Below are positions 24,901-36,205 of a stretch of 64,000 bases of DNA, piece after piece. The stretch comes from Marthasterias glacialis (taxonomy: Eukaryota > Echinodermata > Asteroidea > Forcipulatida > Asteriidae). Location: assembly GCA_911728455.2 (NCBI GenBank), contig OU452228.1:18096224-18160223 (forward strand), read 5' to 3'. The position numbers and the translations under genes are program-made. Below the pieces are notes generated by a model. The model had not been told where the DNA came from. It did not search any database and worked only from the letters and a program-made list of their open reading frames with translations. Position 1 is the first letter of the stretch. Every line of letters starts with the position of its first letter.

Positions 24901-25554
24901 GGATAGCAGTACTACTTCTCCCAGAGATTTTACTCAGTGAAATAAAACTGACAGATAATATCACGTGATGTTACCGCGAAATGAAGAAATAAAATGAACA
25001 AGGTTTTTGATAAAGCATTGGTAGCGACCATTGACACGGCCCGTAGATATAGAATCATCCAGCCTCCCCGCACCAAGGAACATCCATGCCCTCATATTGA
25101 CGTCCCGTTTAATATAATAACTCAAAAGCTCAATAGTAAGGGTTCACTAAAATAAAATACAGACAAAAAGGGGGAGGGGGGAGAGGAAGAACAGAATCAG
25201 ATACAAACAGTCAGAGTAAACCAATCAAATGGAGTTCTTATTTTACTCCTTCAAAAAAATTGCTCCAAATCGAGGGTAAAATATCCAAGAATCATCTCAG
25301 ATTGCACCAAAGATCATCGTGGCCTTTACAAGGGCTTCGCACCTTGGGCTTCGCACCTTGCGCTTCGTAGTGCTGGCAAATGTTTCTTGATTTCCAGCCG
25401 CCCCCTGAGAAGGTTTCTGGATCTGCCCATGAACACCTTTTTTATTTTTGCTGTGGAACTGTTTTTTGCTGGATAATAAACCAATGACGTTGGATACTAT
25501 ACGGTTCAAGAAGAGTTAATCATTGGCCATTTTCATACAACCGTCAAGCAAAAT
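21906..25554. other. Unassigned sequence with a CTT microsatellite
   Basis: Mostly AT-rich sequence with no recognised gene; a CTT run at 22338-22375 has its own entry. A tract at 24060-24240 contains loosely repeated GAGGACATG/GGTCATG/GGGGTC phrases, possibly an eroded tandem repeat. A GA/G-rich patch lies at 25170-25192. Frames at 23024-23404 and 24362-24574 are unrecognised. Confidence 0.4.
22338..22375. repeat. CTT microsatellite
   Basis: About twelve consecutive TCT/CTT triplets. Confidence 0.95.
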
Positions 25555-25710
25555 ACGCAGCACAAAATCTCTTGCTAAGCAGACATTTAGTATTACCAGT
25601 CACAATGGCTCTGAATTTCGCATTGCTCCTAACTGGTGCCCTGCATTTTTTGGGGGGGCTTATCAATCTGAGGGCCCAATTTCATGGCGCTGCTTAACAG
25701 AAAGTTATGC
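25555..25710. mobile_element. Fragment of the GGGCCCAATTTCATAG MITE family
   Basis: GAGGGCCCAATTTCATGGCG followed by CTGCTTAACAGAAAG at about 25671-25705 matches the family end. The preceding CTAAGCAGACATTTAGTATTACCAGTCACAA resembles the interior of the copy at 45378. The pieces are rearranged or truncated, so boundaries are approximate. Confidence 0.4.
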
Positions 25711-25929
25711 GCCTTACGGTGACCTGTAAAAGGATGTGATTTGATTGGCCTCAACAAGAGGCCACATTTTTTAAGGACAGGCAGAGAAACCGGGCAGGGA
25801 TGACTGAAGGACACATTTCTTCATTTATAAAGACAGTTTTATGTAGAATGTCATGACCTCATTTCTAAAAGTCATTTGTGTTTTTTACTTATTGTTTTTA
25901 GGCTACTAGATTTACAACTAGGGTTGATA

Positions 25930-26423
25930 TTTTTTATCAATGACATTCTCTACCTATTAACACTATTAACCCAAATGGTTGAAGGGCGGGTATTTTTATT
26001 ATTTTCTATTTTAATCTGTTCGTTTGTATTAGTAGTATTATTAATACATTTGTACTTTTTCTTTTTAATTATTTAGTTGTAAAATGGAAAGTGGTCTATT
26101 TTTATCAATGACATTCTTCATACCTATTATCCCAAATGGTTGAAGGGCGGGTATTTTTATTTTTTTCTATTTTAATCTGTTCGTTTGTATCAGTAGTATT
26201 ATTAATACATTTGTACTTTTTTTTTTATTATTTAGTTGTAAAATGGAAAGTGGTCTATTTTTATCAATGACATTCTTCATACCTATTATCCCAATAGGTT
26301 GAAGGGCGGGTATTTTTATTTTTCTATTTTAATTTGTTTGTTTATTAGTAGTAGTAGTATTAATACAATTGTACTTTTTTAAAATTTTTATTTAGTTGTA
26401 AAATGGAAAGTGGCCTATTGTGG
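25930..26423. repeat. Tandem repeat, about 168-bp unit, three copies
   Basis: Units start near 25930, 26097 and 26266. Each contains TTTTTATCAATGACATTC, GGTTGAAGGGCGGGTATTTT, TCTATTTTAAT and TTTAGTTGTAAAATGGAAAG. The unit junction TAAAATGGAAAGTGGYCTATT appears again at the end. Units are highly similar, with small indels in T runs and an ATTAGTAGT segment, so the array is fairly young. Confidence 0.85.
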
Positions 26424-27231
26424 CGAAATTTTAAAATTTTTCCTTCACTTTTCATCCAAAGAGAATTTCCTAAACAAAAGAATGACACTTCAAACAAACA
26501 CTTGCTTAGATTTGTGGTGTTCCCCCCCCCCCAAAAAAAAAAAAGAAACAGCAACAACCAGACAAACAAACACCCCAACAACTCAACCAACCAACAAACG
26601 AACAAACAAATGACCCAACAAACAAACAAACCTCTCTGCAACAATCCTCATTAGAACAGGTGCCTTCTTCAATTATTAGTCTCACTGAGCTGAACCAGTT
26701 GAAGATGACAGAGGCGACCAGCTAATTGTGCTCTCCAACACTCCCATCAGTATATATAGCTAGCCCTACCCGCGCCCCCCTCTGGCGGGATGCAGATGTT
26801 TCTGTTTATTTAGAGCAGCTGATGAAAAACAAAAAAAGAATATTTATTATCTTTATTTCTCACAAGAAACATGTGACTGAAATGTATGTATTAGCTTTGT
26901 ATCGTATTTCCAACTCACGGTTTCAGCTTCGACCGGCTCTGCCTATAGTCATTATTTCGTGCGCTTTACAGTTACACACGTGTGCACCACACTAAATAGG
27001 CTCCCATAGCAACCAATGCTAAATCTCAAGTATTCAAAAGTACTCCTAACATTATTTAAACGTCTCTCAGCCTCTAGAAAACATATCAAAATATATTTCC
27101 TGACAACCAGGTTGGGATTGCATGACCCCAAAAATATTATTATTCAAACAAAGGGCTTTACAAATTATGATAATCAGTTTGGCGCACGATCTGTGGCCTA
27201 TTTAGTGTAGTGCACCACCACAATAGAATTC
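26424..27231. other. Unassigned sequence with simple A/C-rich tract
   Basis: A C run then A run at 26522-26544 is followed by CAAA/CCAA-type simple sequence to about 26635. Frames over this are low-complexity translations. No supported gene. Confidence 0.45.
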
Positions 27232-27510
27232 AAAATGGCAGTTCCAGTGCCGAAGCCAAAGCTGCATTATATTTCGCATTTACGGCTTGATACGGATTAG
27301 GTTTCATTCGCCATTATGAAGTTACGCGCTCTCCTCATGAGGATTCAAAATGGCCGAAAGCGCCCACAAGTCGTAGCCAAGAGCCGCATTTAACATCCAC
27401 ATCCACGACTTCATACGGATTAGACTCCATCAGCCGTTATGAAGTCAAGCACTCTCCCCATGCGAGAACTTAAAATGGCCGACAGCAGCCAAGCCGTAGC
27501 CAGAGCCGCA
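27232..27510. repeat. Tandem repeat, about 117-122-bp unit, 2.3 copies
   Basis: AAAATGGC starts units at about 27233, 27350 and 27472. Shared blocks are GCCGAAGCC/GTAGCCAAGAGCCGC, TACGGATTAG, CATTATGAAGT...CTCTCC and CATG. Its GCCGTAGCC phrases resemble the GGCTACGGCT MITE family, so it may derive from it. Confidence 0.6.
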
Positions 27511-28144
27511 ATTGTGCTTTCTTAAAAGCTTCACTTAAAAAACAGTGCATCTTAATCCCGAGGCTCAGAAAACGAATGCTTGTCATTTTCTTGACACTCG
27601 TCGTAACAGTTCTTTGGTGCTCTACGTGATTTTTGGGTGCAGTAGAAGTGTGAATGACGCATGCAGTGCATACTAAAGCTTGTTGTGACAATTTCCCGCT
27701 TGAATGTCGCTCAATAGTACAACAGAGTAGTTCTAAAAAGCAATTGCTTTCTTCACGATTGGATGGGTTGTGTATACTTTATAGTAAACCAATCTTTGTT
27801 ACGGCTCTCAGGCGAGGTAAATGGTTAGAGTTTCAGTTAATTTTTTCAGCATTTTTTGCTGGCAGTCTGTCTGAAGTTCAGACATGATGATGCCAAGCGA
27901 AAAACGCCGTGTAACTTTAAACAATTTATAATAGTTCAAGAGTATTACATCCTTCGAAATTGCATTACCAATTTGTAGGGTTAACAAATGCACGAAGAAC
28001 ATTGTTCCACGTTATATTTAATTGTTTGATGTTTTCTGTTGTTGTTTCTGTGAACACTGAACCAATCTTCTGCAAATGTTGATATGAAATGTTGAGACTT
28101 ATCAAAATATTTATGAAAAATCCGATTTCTAGATTTGAAAGTTA
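27511..28144. other. Unassigned sequence
   Basis: No supported gene or repeat. Short frames at 27470-27691 and 27654-27887 lack motifs. Confidence 0.4.
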
Positions 28145-28395
28145 TTCGTAATTTCTGTAGTTTACAGAATGTAGGGTTCGAATCCCGGCCTGGCCAGTCC
28201 GAAACTTGTGTCCTTGAGCAAGATACTTTACCATAATTGCTTTGTCCATCGGATGGGACGTTAAGCCGTAGGTCCAGTGCACTAGGATGGGTAGTGCACA
28301 CGTAGAGAACCCAGAACACTGAGAGTAGAGGTTAACCCAGAAACTTAGAGTAGGGGTTAACCCGGGTGTTTCTGGTTCAGATAGCAAGTATCCTT
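28145..28395 (+). mobile_element. tRNA-related SINE-like retroposon
   Basis: A B-box-like GGGTTCGAATCCCGGC (about 28173-28188) is followed by GTCCTTGAGCAAGATACTTTA, then CATCGGATGGGACGTTAAGC, GTAGAGAACCCAG, and finally GAGTAGGGGTTAACCC and GTGTTTCTGGTTCAGATAGC. This order is that of a tRNA-headed SINE with a conserved central segment, as I recall from marine invertebrates. A 25-bp-scale internal repeat (AGAGTAGAGGTTAACCCAG, then TTAGAGTAGGGGTTAACCC) is present near the 3' end. No A box is obvious, so the 5' part is probably truncated. Confidence 0.6.
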
Positions 28396-29387
<992 letters not shown>

Positions 29388-29422
29388 CCATGTACATGGT
29401 GTCTCCGCAAGTCTCACTAATT

Positions 29423-29423
<1 letters not shown>

Positions 29424-29505
<82 letters not shown>
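29424..29505. repeat. GTT/TTG trinucleotide microsatellite
   Basis: About 27 uninterrupted GTT units lie only 39 bases after the AG run, making a compound purine/pyrimidine-skewed tract. Confidence 0.97.
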
Positions 29506-29507
<2 letters not shown>

Positions 29508-31574
29508 TTCTTCTAGTTTGCTGTTGCTGACCAATTAGCCGACGTTTGTCTCGTCTATTATTACATCCTGAAGTATTGATTTAAAACGGTTTTTGTTGTT
29601 GAGTTGAATATCGTTTAACTGACCAAAATAAATCCCCTGTATGATACCCAGTTCATCCCGACAGAATGACCCACTAAATATTCCTTCGCCGAATTGCACA
29701 AATGACTTTCCCTTTTGCTATTATTATGCTACTTTTGTATTGTCTGCTTGCTGGCTGATATACGTCACGATGTACGCTTACGTAATGGTCTGGTCTCCCC
29801 TAACAGTATACACAGTTGAAGGTTATCTTGCTTTGGTTCTGATTGTGGTTCTACTTAGAAATCATCGATTTTAATGATCTCTCTTGAATAGACATGTCTT
29901 AGACCGTTAAGAACAGTCTATGGCTGTGTAATGGTCATCAAAGACCGACAAAGTCCGGCAAAGATCGACTAACATGTCCGATATCTTTGAAAACAGTGCT
30001 TTGGCGGGAAAGTTTATTCACACCTGTAAAAAAAAGTATTTTTAGCACAAACAAGTCCACTAAGAACTTCCCTTATTTTCGGTACAAATTGTTTTAAAAT
30101 AACGAATGTTTACGACAAAGAAACGGGATACGATTTCCAGGTTTTTAAATCGTGACAGCGTCCTCTATTTCAACAAAAAGTGTTTCACTTTAACTTATTT
30201 TCAGAAAAGTCGCAAGTTTCAAAGCCTACCAATTTAGTTTAATAGCTTGACGTACATGCAATTCACATTGTGTATTATTGTTGCAAACAGTCATGGACCG
30301 TTATAAACGGTGGTTGAAGATCAAAGTATATAAACCCCAAGTATATCGTATTTGAAATCCATTTTATAATCAACTTTACAGTCTGAACAAATTATAAACA
30401 AATTGATAAACCTTTCCAGCCTTTTAAAATTGAGCACTTTGCTAAATTTAGCTCAATTTTAACACATCATGATAACCTATGGTTGAATTTGGACGGGATG
30501 ATGGAAATCTGCCGCGTATACAATTGCGTTATCTTGGGTGCCCGCGATGAGAATCCAAAGTCTGCACAGCCTCGACGGCTCGATAGGGAAACAAACAAAT
30601 GATAACAACAATTGTTATCGAAGGAAATATTCAAGTCGATGACCGAACACCGTGTGAAATGGCAATAAGGCAGTTACCAACTCATTTATTGATGTTTTTA
30701 TTTTTATTTTTTTTAATTCTAAACTTCAAAATATCGCTTTGTTGACAAGGAATGATTGTACCGGCACAAAGAGCAATGGAATCAACCGACTACGCGTATT
30801 TTGCACTAGATGACGATGACAACATAATGTGACGCTTCCATTCAACTTGAAATGAAAACACTTAGATGCAAAGTGAAGTGTGCGTGGTTTGTTTTTGTTT
30901 TTTTGTTTTTACAGAAAAACATGTTGTTGACACAAGACAAACGAATATCCATTAATGATCATGAATGGAAGTTCAACTGACATGTCTAGATGGGATAGTT
31001 AGTGAATTTCGAAGTCATTTATCTTTCATTTTTTTCACCTCAGTTCAGATTTTAAACACCCCTTTCCAAGAAAAAACACCTTAAATGCATGTTACATAAA
31101 TTATTTTTGAAAAAGTAAATTCTTTTGTATACCCTTTATTATTCAGTAAACACTCGATCTATGAAAATTGCATCAAATTAGACAATCTCCGTTGTGAAGC
31201 AACTGTAAATACTGAATGTCTTCAAGAATGGTACTGTGAACTTCAGAACCAGTCGAGTCAGCTTTCAAATTTAAATTATTTTTGTTTCTCTATAAATACC
31301 AGCATTACGCCGCTTTGTTTCTGATTTGGAGCCAGTATATAATTTTGTTCCAAAAAAAAATAAACGTACATCAGGTAGTGGAAACAGGATAAAATGCATA
31401 TGCATGAGCAATACCCTGGAATTTCGTTAAATCGAACCCCCGTATGCAACTCACCTGACAAAGCCACCCCCTGAGAAGTCAATGGCCTGATGTTTTAATC
31501 ACTACTGACTGCCACAGGGTGGTTCCTGGTTCTGCCGGATGTCCGTGGCTTGTTTAAAAAAAGTGCATTGTACA
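29506..31574. other. Unassigned sequence
   Basis: AT-rich, no recognisable gene, RNA or repeat in about 2 kb. GACCGTTA...AACGGT phrases recur loosely (29903-29915, 30297-30310) but form no clear element. Confidence 0.4.
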
Positions 31575-31973
31575 TTAAAGGCATCATACAGGATTGGTAA
31601 AAGCTGATAGTGCAGTGTTCTTACTTTGTCTGGTTCAATGTATAGACATGACAAAAACTGTGACAATTTGGGCTCAATCCGTCGCCTGAGTCAGGAGAAA
31701 ATAGTGAAAAACCGTGCACACTTTTCAGCATAAAAACACATTGTCCTTAATTTCGAGTTATACAACCGAAATCAGCTGTTGCGGGTTGATGTTTTTTTTT
31801 CTCTTTTTTTTTCTTTTTAGGTTTCCAGACACAGTTTTCTCGACTATGACAGGAAAGGAAATATTTCACAGAAAAGTTGGTTATTGTATTAACTTCATAA
31901 ACAGTAACCTTTCAGACTGAAACTAAACAATAATGTTTTTTTATCACTTACCGATCCTGTTTAATACCTTTAA
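31575..31973. mobile_element. TTAAAGG-family MITE, copy 4 (full length)
   Basis: This is the best-preserved copy. It starts TTAAAGGCATCATACAGGAT and ends with ATCCTG...TACCTTTAA, so the inverted ends are TTAAAGGYATN3-5ACAGGAT with TTAA at both edges (31575-31578 and 31970-31973). The interior blocks match copies 1-3. A T-rich interruption at about 31790-31818 looks like local expansion. The length of about 399 bp and TTAA flanks fit a non-autonomous piggyBac- or Kolobok-type element. Confidence 0.7.
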
Positions 31974-33047
31974 GAGATAACGCAGCATTGGCAAAGTGTG
32001 GTCAAACGTTCGAGGTATAAACTGCGGCTACTTTGATTTCAAAATCAATAATTTACCTTGAAAGGTGTTGGATAGAAAGGAACCGCACATAAAGAAACAA
32101 CACCGGCTTGTGAAATGTGATTGTTGTTGTTTATTCGTTTGTTGACGCTTGTTTGATATTTGATGGCGGAAAATGTCAACATGTATTCATGATACGTTCT
32201 AAAGTTGAAGCGAATTGACCCGGAACATTAAACGAGTGTTGACGTGTGTTCAAAACTCCCACTCAAACCTTGGTTAAGTGTCTCTAAATTTTTCCAATTT
32301 TGCACAAATCAAGATGATTGAAGAAGAAAAAAAATTAAACAACTTTGAAAATATCAACTTATTTCGTTGTTTCATTTGCGAGAAAACGGCAAAAATGCAT
32401 CCATAGGCCACGCATTCTTAAAGACGCGCGCTCGTCAACGCGCGATAAACATTTTGTGCACGAAAGATCATATTATTTTTACCAGCGCACGCATTAACTA
32501 TGTACGGGTACATGATCGTTTTGTGCCACGGAAATAGCCGTCGGGTAATGGTGACGAGCCTGCAGAATTTTGGTCTCACACGAGACGAAAATTGATTTTG
32601 GATCTTATTTCATTTATTATTCAAAAAGGATTACACTTCAGGCAGAAATTATTTATAAAAGGAAACTTTTCTACCATCATTATCTTTATACCATGTAAGG
32701 AACATGTTTTTCTTTCTTACCAATGTTGAGCTGGAGCTAAGACGCCAATTTGTCTTGTTCAGTTCTGAAGCCTTGTTCCTTCTGTTATTCCTGATAATAT
32801 AGTTGAGTTCAAAGTGACATAATAGATATGCCGTGATATGAATTTGTCATCAGTGTTGGAAACGGTGATATCCAGCTTCTATACTTCATTCTTTGACCGT
32901 AACTTCCAATGATACATTTTGAGCATTTAAGACAAAGCGTGCTAAATGAAAATCACACCTCGCATTTGTTTATGGGTCGTCGTAGTCATCGTCATCATCA
33001 TCATCATCCCCATCATCCCCCCATCATCGTCATCATCATCATCATCA

Positions 33048-33084
<37 letters not shown>

Positions 33085-33366
33085 TATGTGGGTGTTGGGT
33101 GAAGCCCTCCTCAGCACTTTCCAGTCTCTTCTGTGACTTGTCATTCTACGTTGCCATATTCATTTATGTGGTAATTTCATCTCTCCATTTCCTTTTTGTG
33201 TGTGTCGTCCTCTTCTCCTGCCTGTCCCTGGTTGTCATGCTGTCAGTCTCTTGGTCCATTACGTTGCCTTCCTGCCAAGTGCCATGCCCATCTCCATTTC
33301 ATTTCCTTGATTTTCTCTACTATCTCTGACCTTTGTTTTTTGTCAAAATGTTTAAACCCTCCTACA
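31974..33366. other. Unassigned sequence with TCA/TCG array
   Basis: No gene recognised. The TCA/TCG microsatellite at 32976-33084 has its own entry. Frames across it are Ser/His/Val homopolymers. Confidence 0.4.
32976..33084. repeat. TCA then TCG microsatellite
   Basis: TCA/TCC triplets pass into about twelve uninterrupted TCG/CGT triplets. The switch from TCA to TCG within one array suggests point change followed by expansion. Confidence 0.95.
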
Positions 33367-34248
33367 CACTGGGGGTGCCGCTCCATATTCCGAAGGTTCA
33401 ATAGTCCGAAGGTTTAGTAATCCGAAGGTTCGATAGTCCGAAGGTTTAGTAATCCGAAGGTTCGATAGTCCGAAGGTTTAGTAATCCGAAGGTTCGATAG
33501 TCCGAAGGTTTAGTAATCCGAAGGTTCGATAGTCCGAAGGTTTAGTAATCCGAAGGTTCGATAGTCCGAAGGTTTAGTAATCCGAAGGTTCGATAGTCCG
33601 AAGGTTTAGTAATCCGAAGGTTCGATAGTCCGAAGGTTTAGTAATCCGAAGGTTCGATAGTCCGAAGGTTTAGTAATCCGAAGGTTCGATAGTCCGAAGG
33701 TTTAGTAATCCGAAGGTTCGATAGTCCAAAGGTTTAGTAATCCGAAGGTTCGATAGTCCGAAGATTTAGTAATCCGAAGGTTCGATAGTCCGAAGGTTTA
33801 GTAATCCGAAGGTTCGATAGTCCGAAGGTTTAGTAATCCGAAGGTTCGATAGTCCGAAGGTTTAGTAATCCGAAGGTTCGATAGTCCGAAGGTTTAGTAA
33901 TCCGAAGGTTCGATAGTCCGAAGGTTTAGTAATCCGAAGGTTCGATAGTCCGAAGGTTTAGTAATCCGAAGGTTCGATAGTCCGAAGGTTTAGTAATCCG
34001 AAGGTTCGATAGTCCGAAGGTTTAGTAATCCGAAGGTTCGATAGTCCAAACACACAGTTTCCCATAAGTGAGGATTCATTTGTCCAAAAATGAAATAAGG
34101 TTTGTTAATCCGAGAATTTGATGCGATCGTCCGAGGGTTTACTTGTCCAAATGTTCGATAATCCGAAAATAAAAGTAAAACAAAGTTTGGTAACTATTGA
34201 ACCTTGGGAGCATAGAACCTTAGGATTATCGAGTAGAACCCCACACTG
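33367..34248. mobile_element. Putative inverted-repeat element built around a minisatellite
   Basis: Left end CACTGGGGGTGCCGCTC and the reverse complement of the right end, CAGTGTGGGGTTCTACTC, are similar, and both continue into ATATTCCGAAGGTTC / ATAATCCTAAGGTTC-like text. This suggests the 32-bp array sits inside a MITE-like unit. No clear target-site duplication is visible. The inverted ends are imperfect, so confidence is limited. Confidence 0.45.
33388..34047. repeat. Homogeneous 32-bp minisatellite, about 20 units
   Basis: The unit is two related 16-mers, GTTCGATAGTCCGAAG and GTTTAGTAATCCGAAG, alternating strictly. Across about 660 bp I see only about three base differences (first unit CAATAG, TCCAAAG near 33725, GAAGATTT near 33760). 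Degenerate half-units continue to about 34175 (TGTCCAAA, TAATCCGA, CGTCCGAGG). The array has no long ORF. Confidence 0.97.
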
Positions 34249-35825
34249 GTAACCACAGACTACCACAAAGTACCACACCTTCTAGGCTAGCATTGGGTGC
34301 AGGAGTTTCTTCTGTGTAAAAAGCTACCCCATGACTTGTGTGTACTGTCTCCCCAGTCTCACGTGGAATGTTGTGGAAAGAGCCAGGTGGGAAGGAGAGT
34401 ATACCAATAGGGGTGTACGGAATTATTTATTGGGCTCATGTGAACTTATATTTCTGCTAATAACTACTGGTTTGTACATTGTAGCGTTGTTAAACACTCC
34501 TTGTGTTTATGGAGGGAAAGTTCTTGAGTTTGAATAAAACAGACAATACAATAATACAGTCATTCTTCTTATAGACTTTAAAAGTAACAACTCGTCGGGT
34601 TTTTAACAAACCGGTACAATATTGTTGTTATTTTTTTATTTATTTTTTTATTTTTAGATATGAAATTAGTTATTTAGATGCAAAGAAAAAACAAGACAGA
34701 ACCGATAGTTTGTAGTACAAAAAAAATGAGTTGTATGTGACGAGTTACTCTTTGTTTTAATACGAGAATTGCCTTATAACGAATGTATTCCTGGTCATGA
34801 GGAACATTCGGGGTGGGGGCGGTGAGATGAATATAATTCTGTATATAGAAATGGAAGTGAGAGGGTCTGTGCTAGTATCGTTGACATTGTTGTTTCAATA
34901 TGTTTAAATGACGAATCAATATCGTCAAAGGACATTCACATCAAACTATGGATGACAAATGAAAGTTTCGGGTAGAGTCATTGGTTTATAGACTGGTCTC
35001 CTGTCTACGGATGGGCAGGCGGTATACCAACATACAGCTACGGTGTCATTGGTCGAGTCCTTGCCGCACCAACGTACACTGCATAGTAAAATCCAAGGTC
35101 AAAGTTGAATCTCCTTAAAACTGACGGGGTGGTGGCCTATATTTAACATAAGACTGGTATCAGAAACCACGCATTCTAAACTTCCGATTCGTTCAATGTT
35201 ATGGAAATGACAATTACTCATAGTCATTAGTCATGACAATAAAATAGCCACATTGATCAGTTTATAGATAACCTTAAATTATCATTCCTCATCCTGAATA
35301 AGAGAAATGGTATACGAACGGAAATAACCAGAACTGCAACAACATGTATATAATAACCCATGCTGAAGACTGGGTCAAATTTGATATAGCTATAGACCAT
35401 GTAACCTCTGATTACAAAAAGATAGACCTTGTACATTCCATGGCTTTTCTGGCAGGCAAGATTACTACAGTGGTCATACATGTATATGGGAAGTTTTACA
35501 TTTTGTGTCATAATTTCCACATAAATTCAAGAGTCATAAAACTAAAAACGGAACCAGTTTTGAGATATGCCCCCTTTCTTCAAATTTTCAAAAGTTGATA
35601 AAAATCAGACAGTGAAATCTCCATAAAATATACGATTTTATGTTTTCTTCCATTGAGCTGTGTACAAATCGTGCCTGCAGGAAGTCCAGGCACTGTGGCT
35701 CTTTTGTAAACATGTGATGTCACAGGTCACATGGTTTATAGACTAGTAGAAATGTTACTGAGATAACTCATTGGCTCAGCAAGTCAGGTTACCATCCCTT
35801 TTTGATGTCAGTTGAATGTAAAGGA
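34249..35825. other. Unassigned sequence
   Basis: No supported gene. Frames at 34331-34537 and 35257-35598 are unrecognised. Confidence 0.4.
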
Positions 35826-35953
35826 CGAATCAGAATCCATGGCTTTGGTATAGTGGCTATGGCTGAGATGCTGAAAAGTCCTGGTCTTCAACGTTATCGC
35901 GGGAGCCTAACGACCACAGCCGTAGCCGAAGTCGTATGATTCGGACACGGCCT
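35826..35953. mobile_element. Hairpin MITE, GGCTACGGCTA family (copy 2, diverged)
   Basis: The left end is CGAATCAGAATCCATGGC and TAGTGGCTATGGCTG. The right end, CACAGCCGTAGCCGAAGTCG followed by ATTCGGACACGGCC, forms the opposing arm. It lies about 125 bp from a better copy. Confidence 0.5.
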
Positions 35954-36078
35954 AGTATAGCCCGTTTCTGCTTCGCAAACTGTTTCTGTCAGCTTGAAAT
36001 TTTCCCTCAGAGCGATTGTTGCGTCTAATTGGCAGCTTTGGATGTGGATTTGGCTGTGGCTAGATCATTCCACATTAA

Positions 36079-36205
36079 GGCCGTGTCTGAATTGGCGGCT
36101 ACGGCTACGGCTACGGCTGGATTGCCGCGTCACCATGCGTTGAAGTATATAGGACGTCCCTCAGCAACAGCCGTAGCCGTAGCCGCCAATTCGGATCCGG
36201 TCTAA
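36079..36205. mobile_element. Hairpin MITE, GGCTACGGCTA family (copy 3)
   Basis: GGCCGTGTCTGAATTGGCGG plus three CTACGG repeats is mirrored by AGCCGTAGCCGTAGCCGCCA then ATTCGGATCCGGTCT. The arms of about 38 bp enclose a loop of about 50 bp. No coding capacity. Confidence 0.7.

Noticed and set aside
33388-34047. CRISPR-like array
   Set aside because: Units are contiguous tandem copies with no unique spacers, in a eukaryotic setting.
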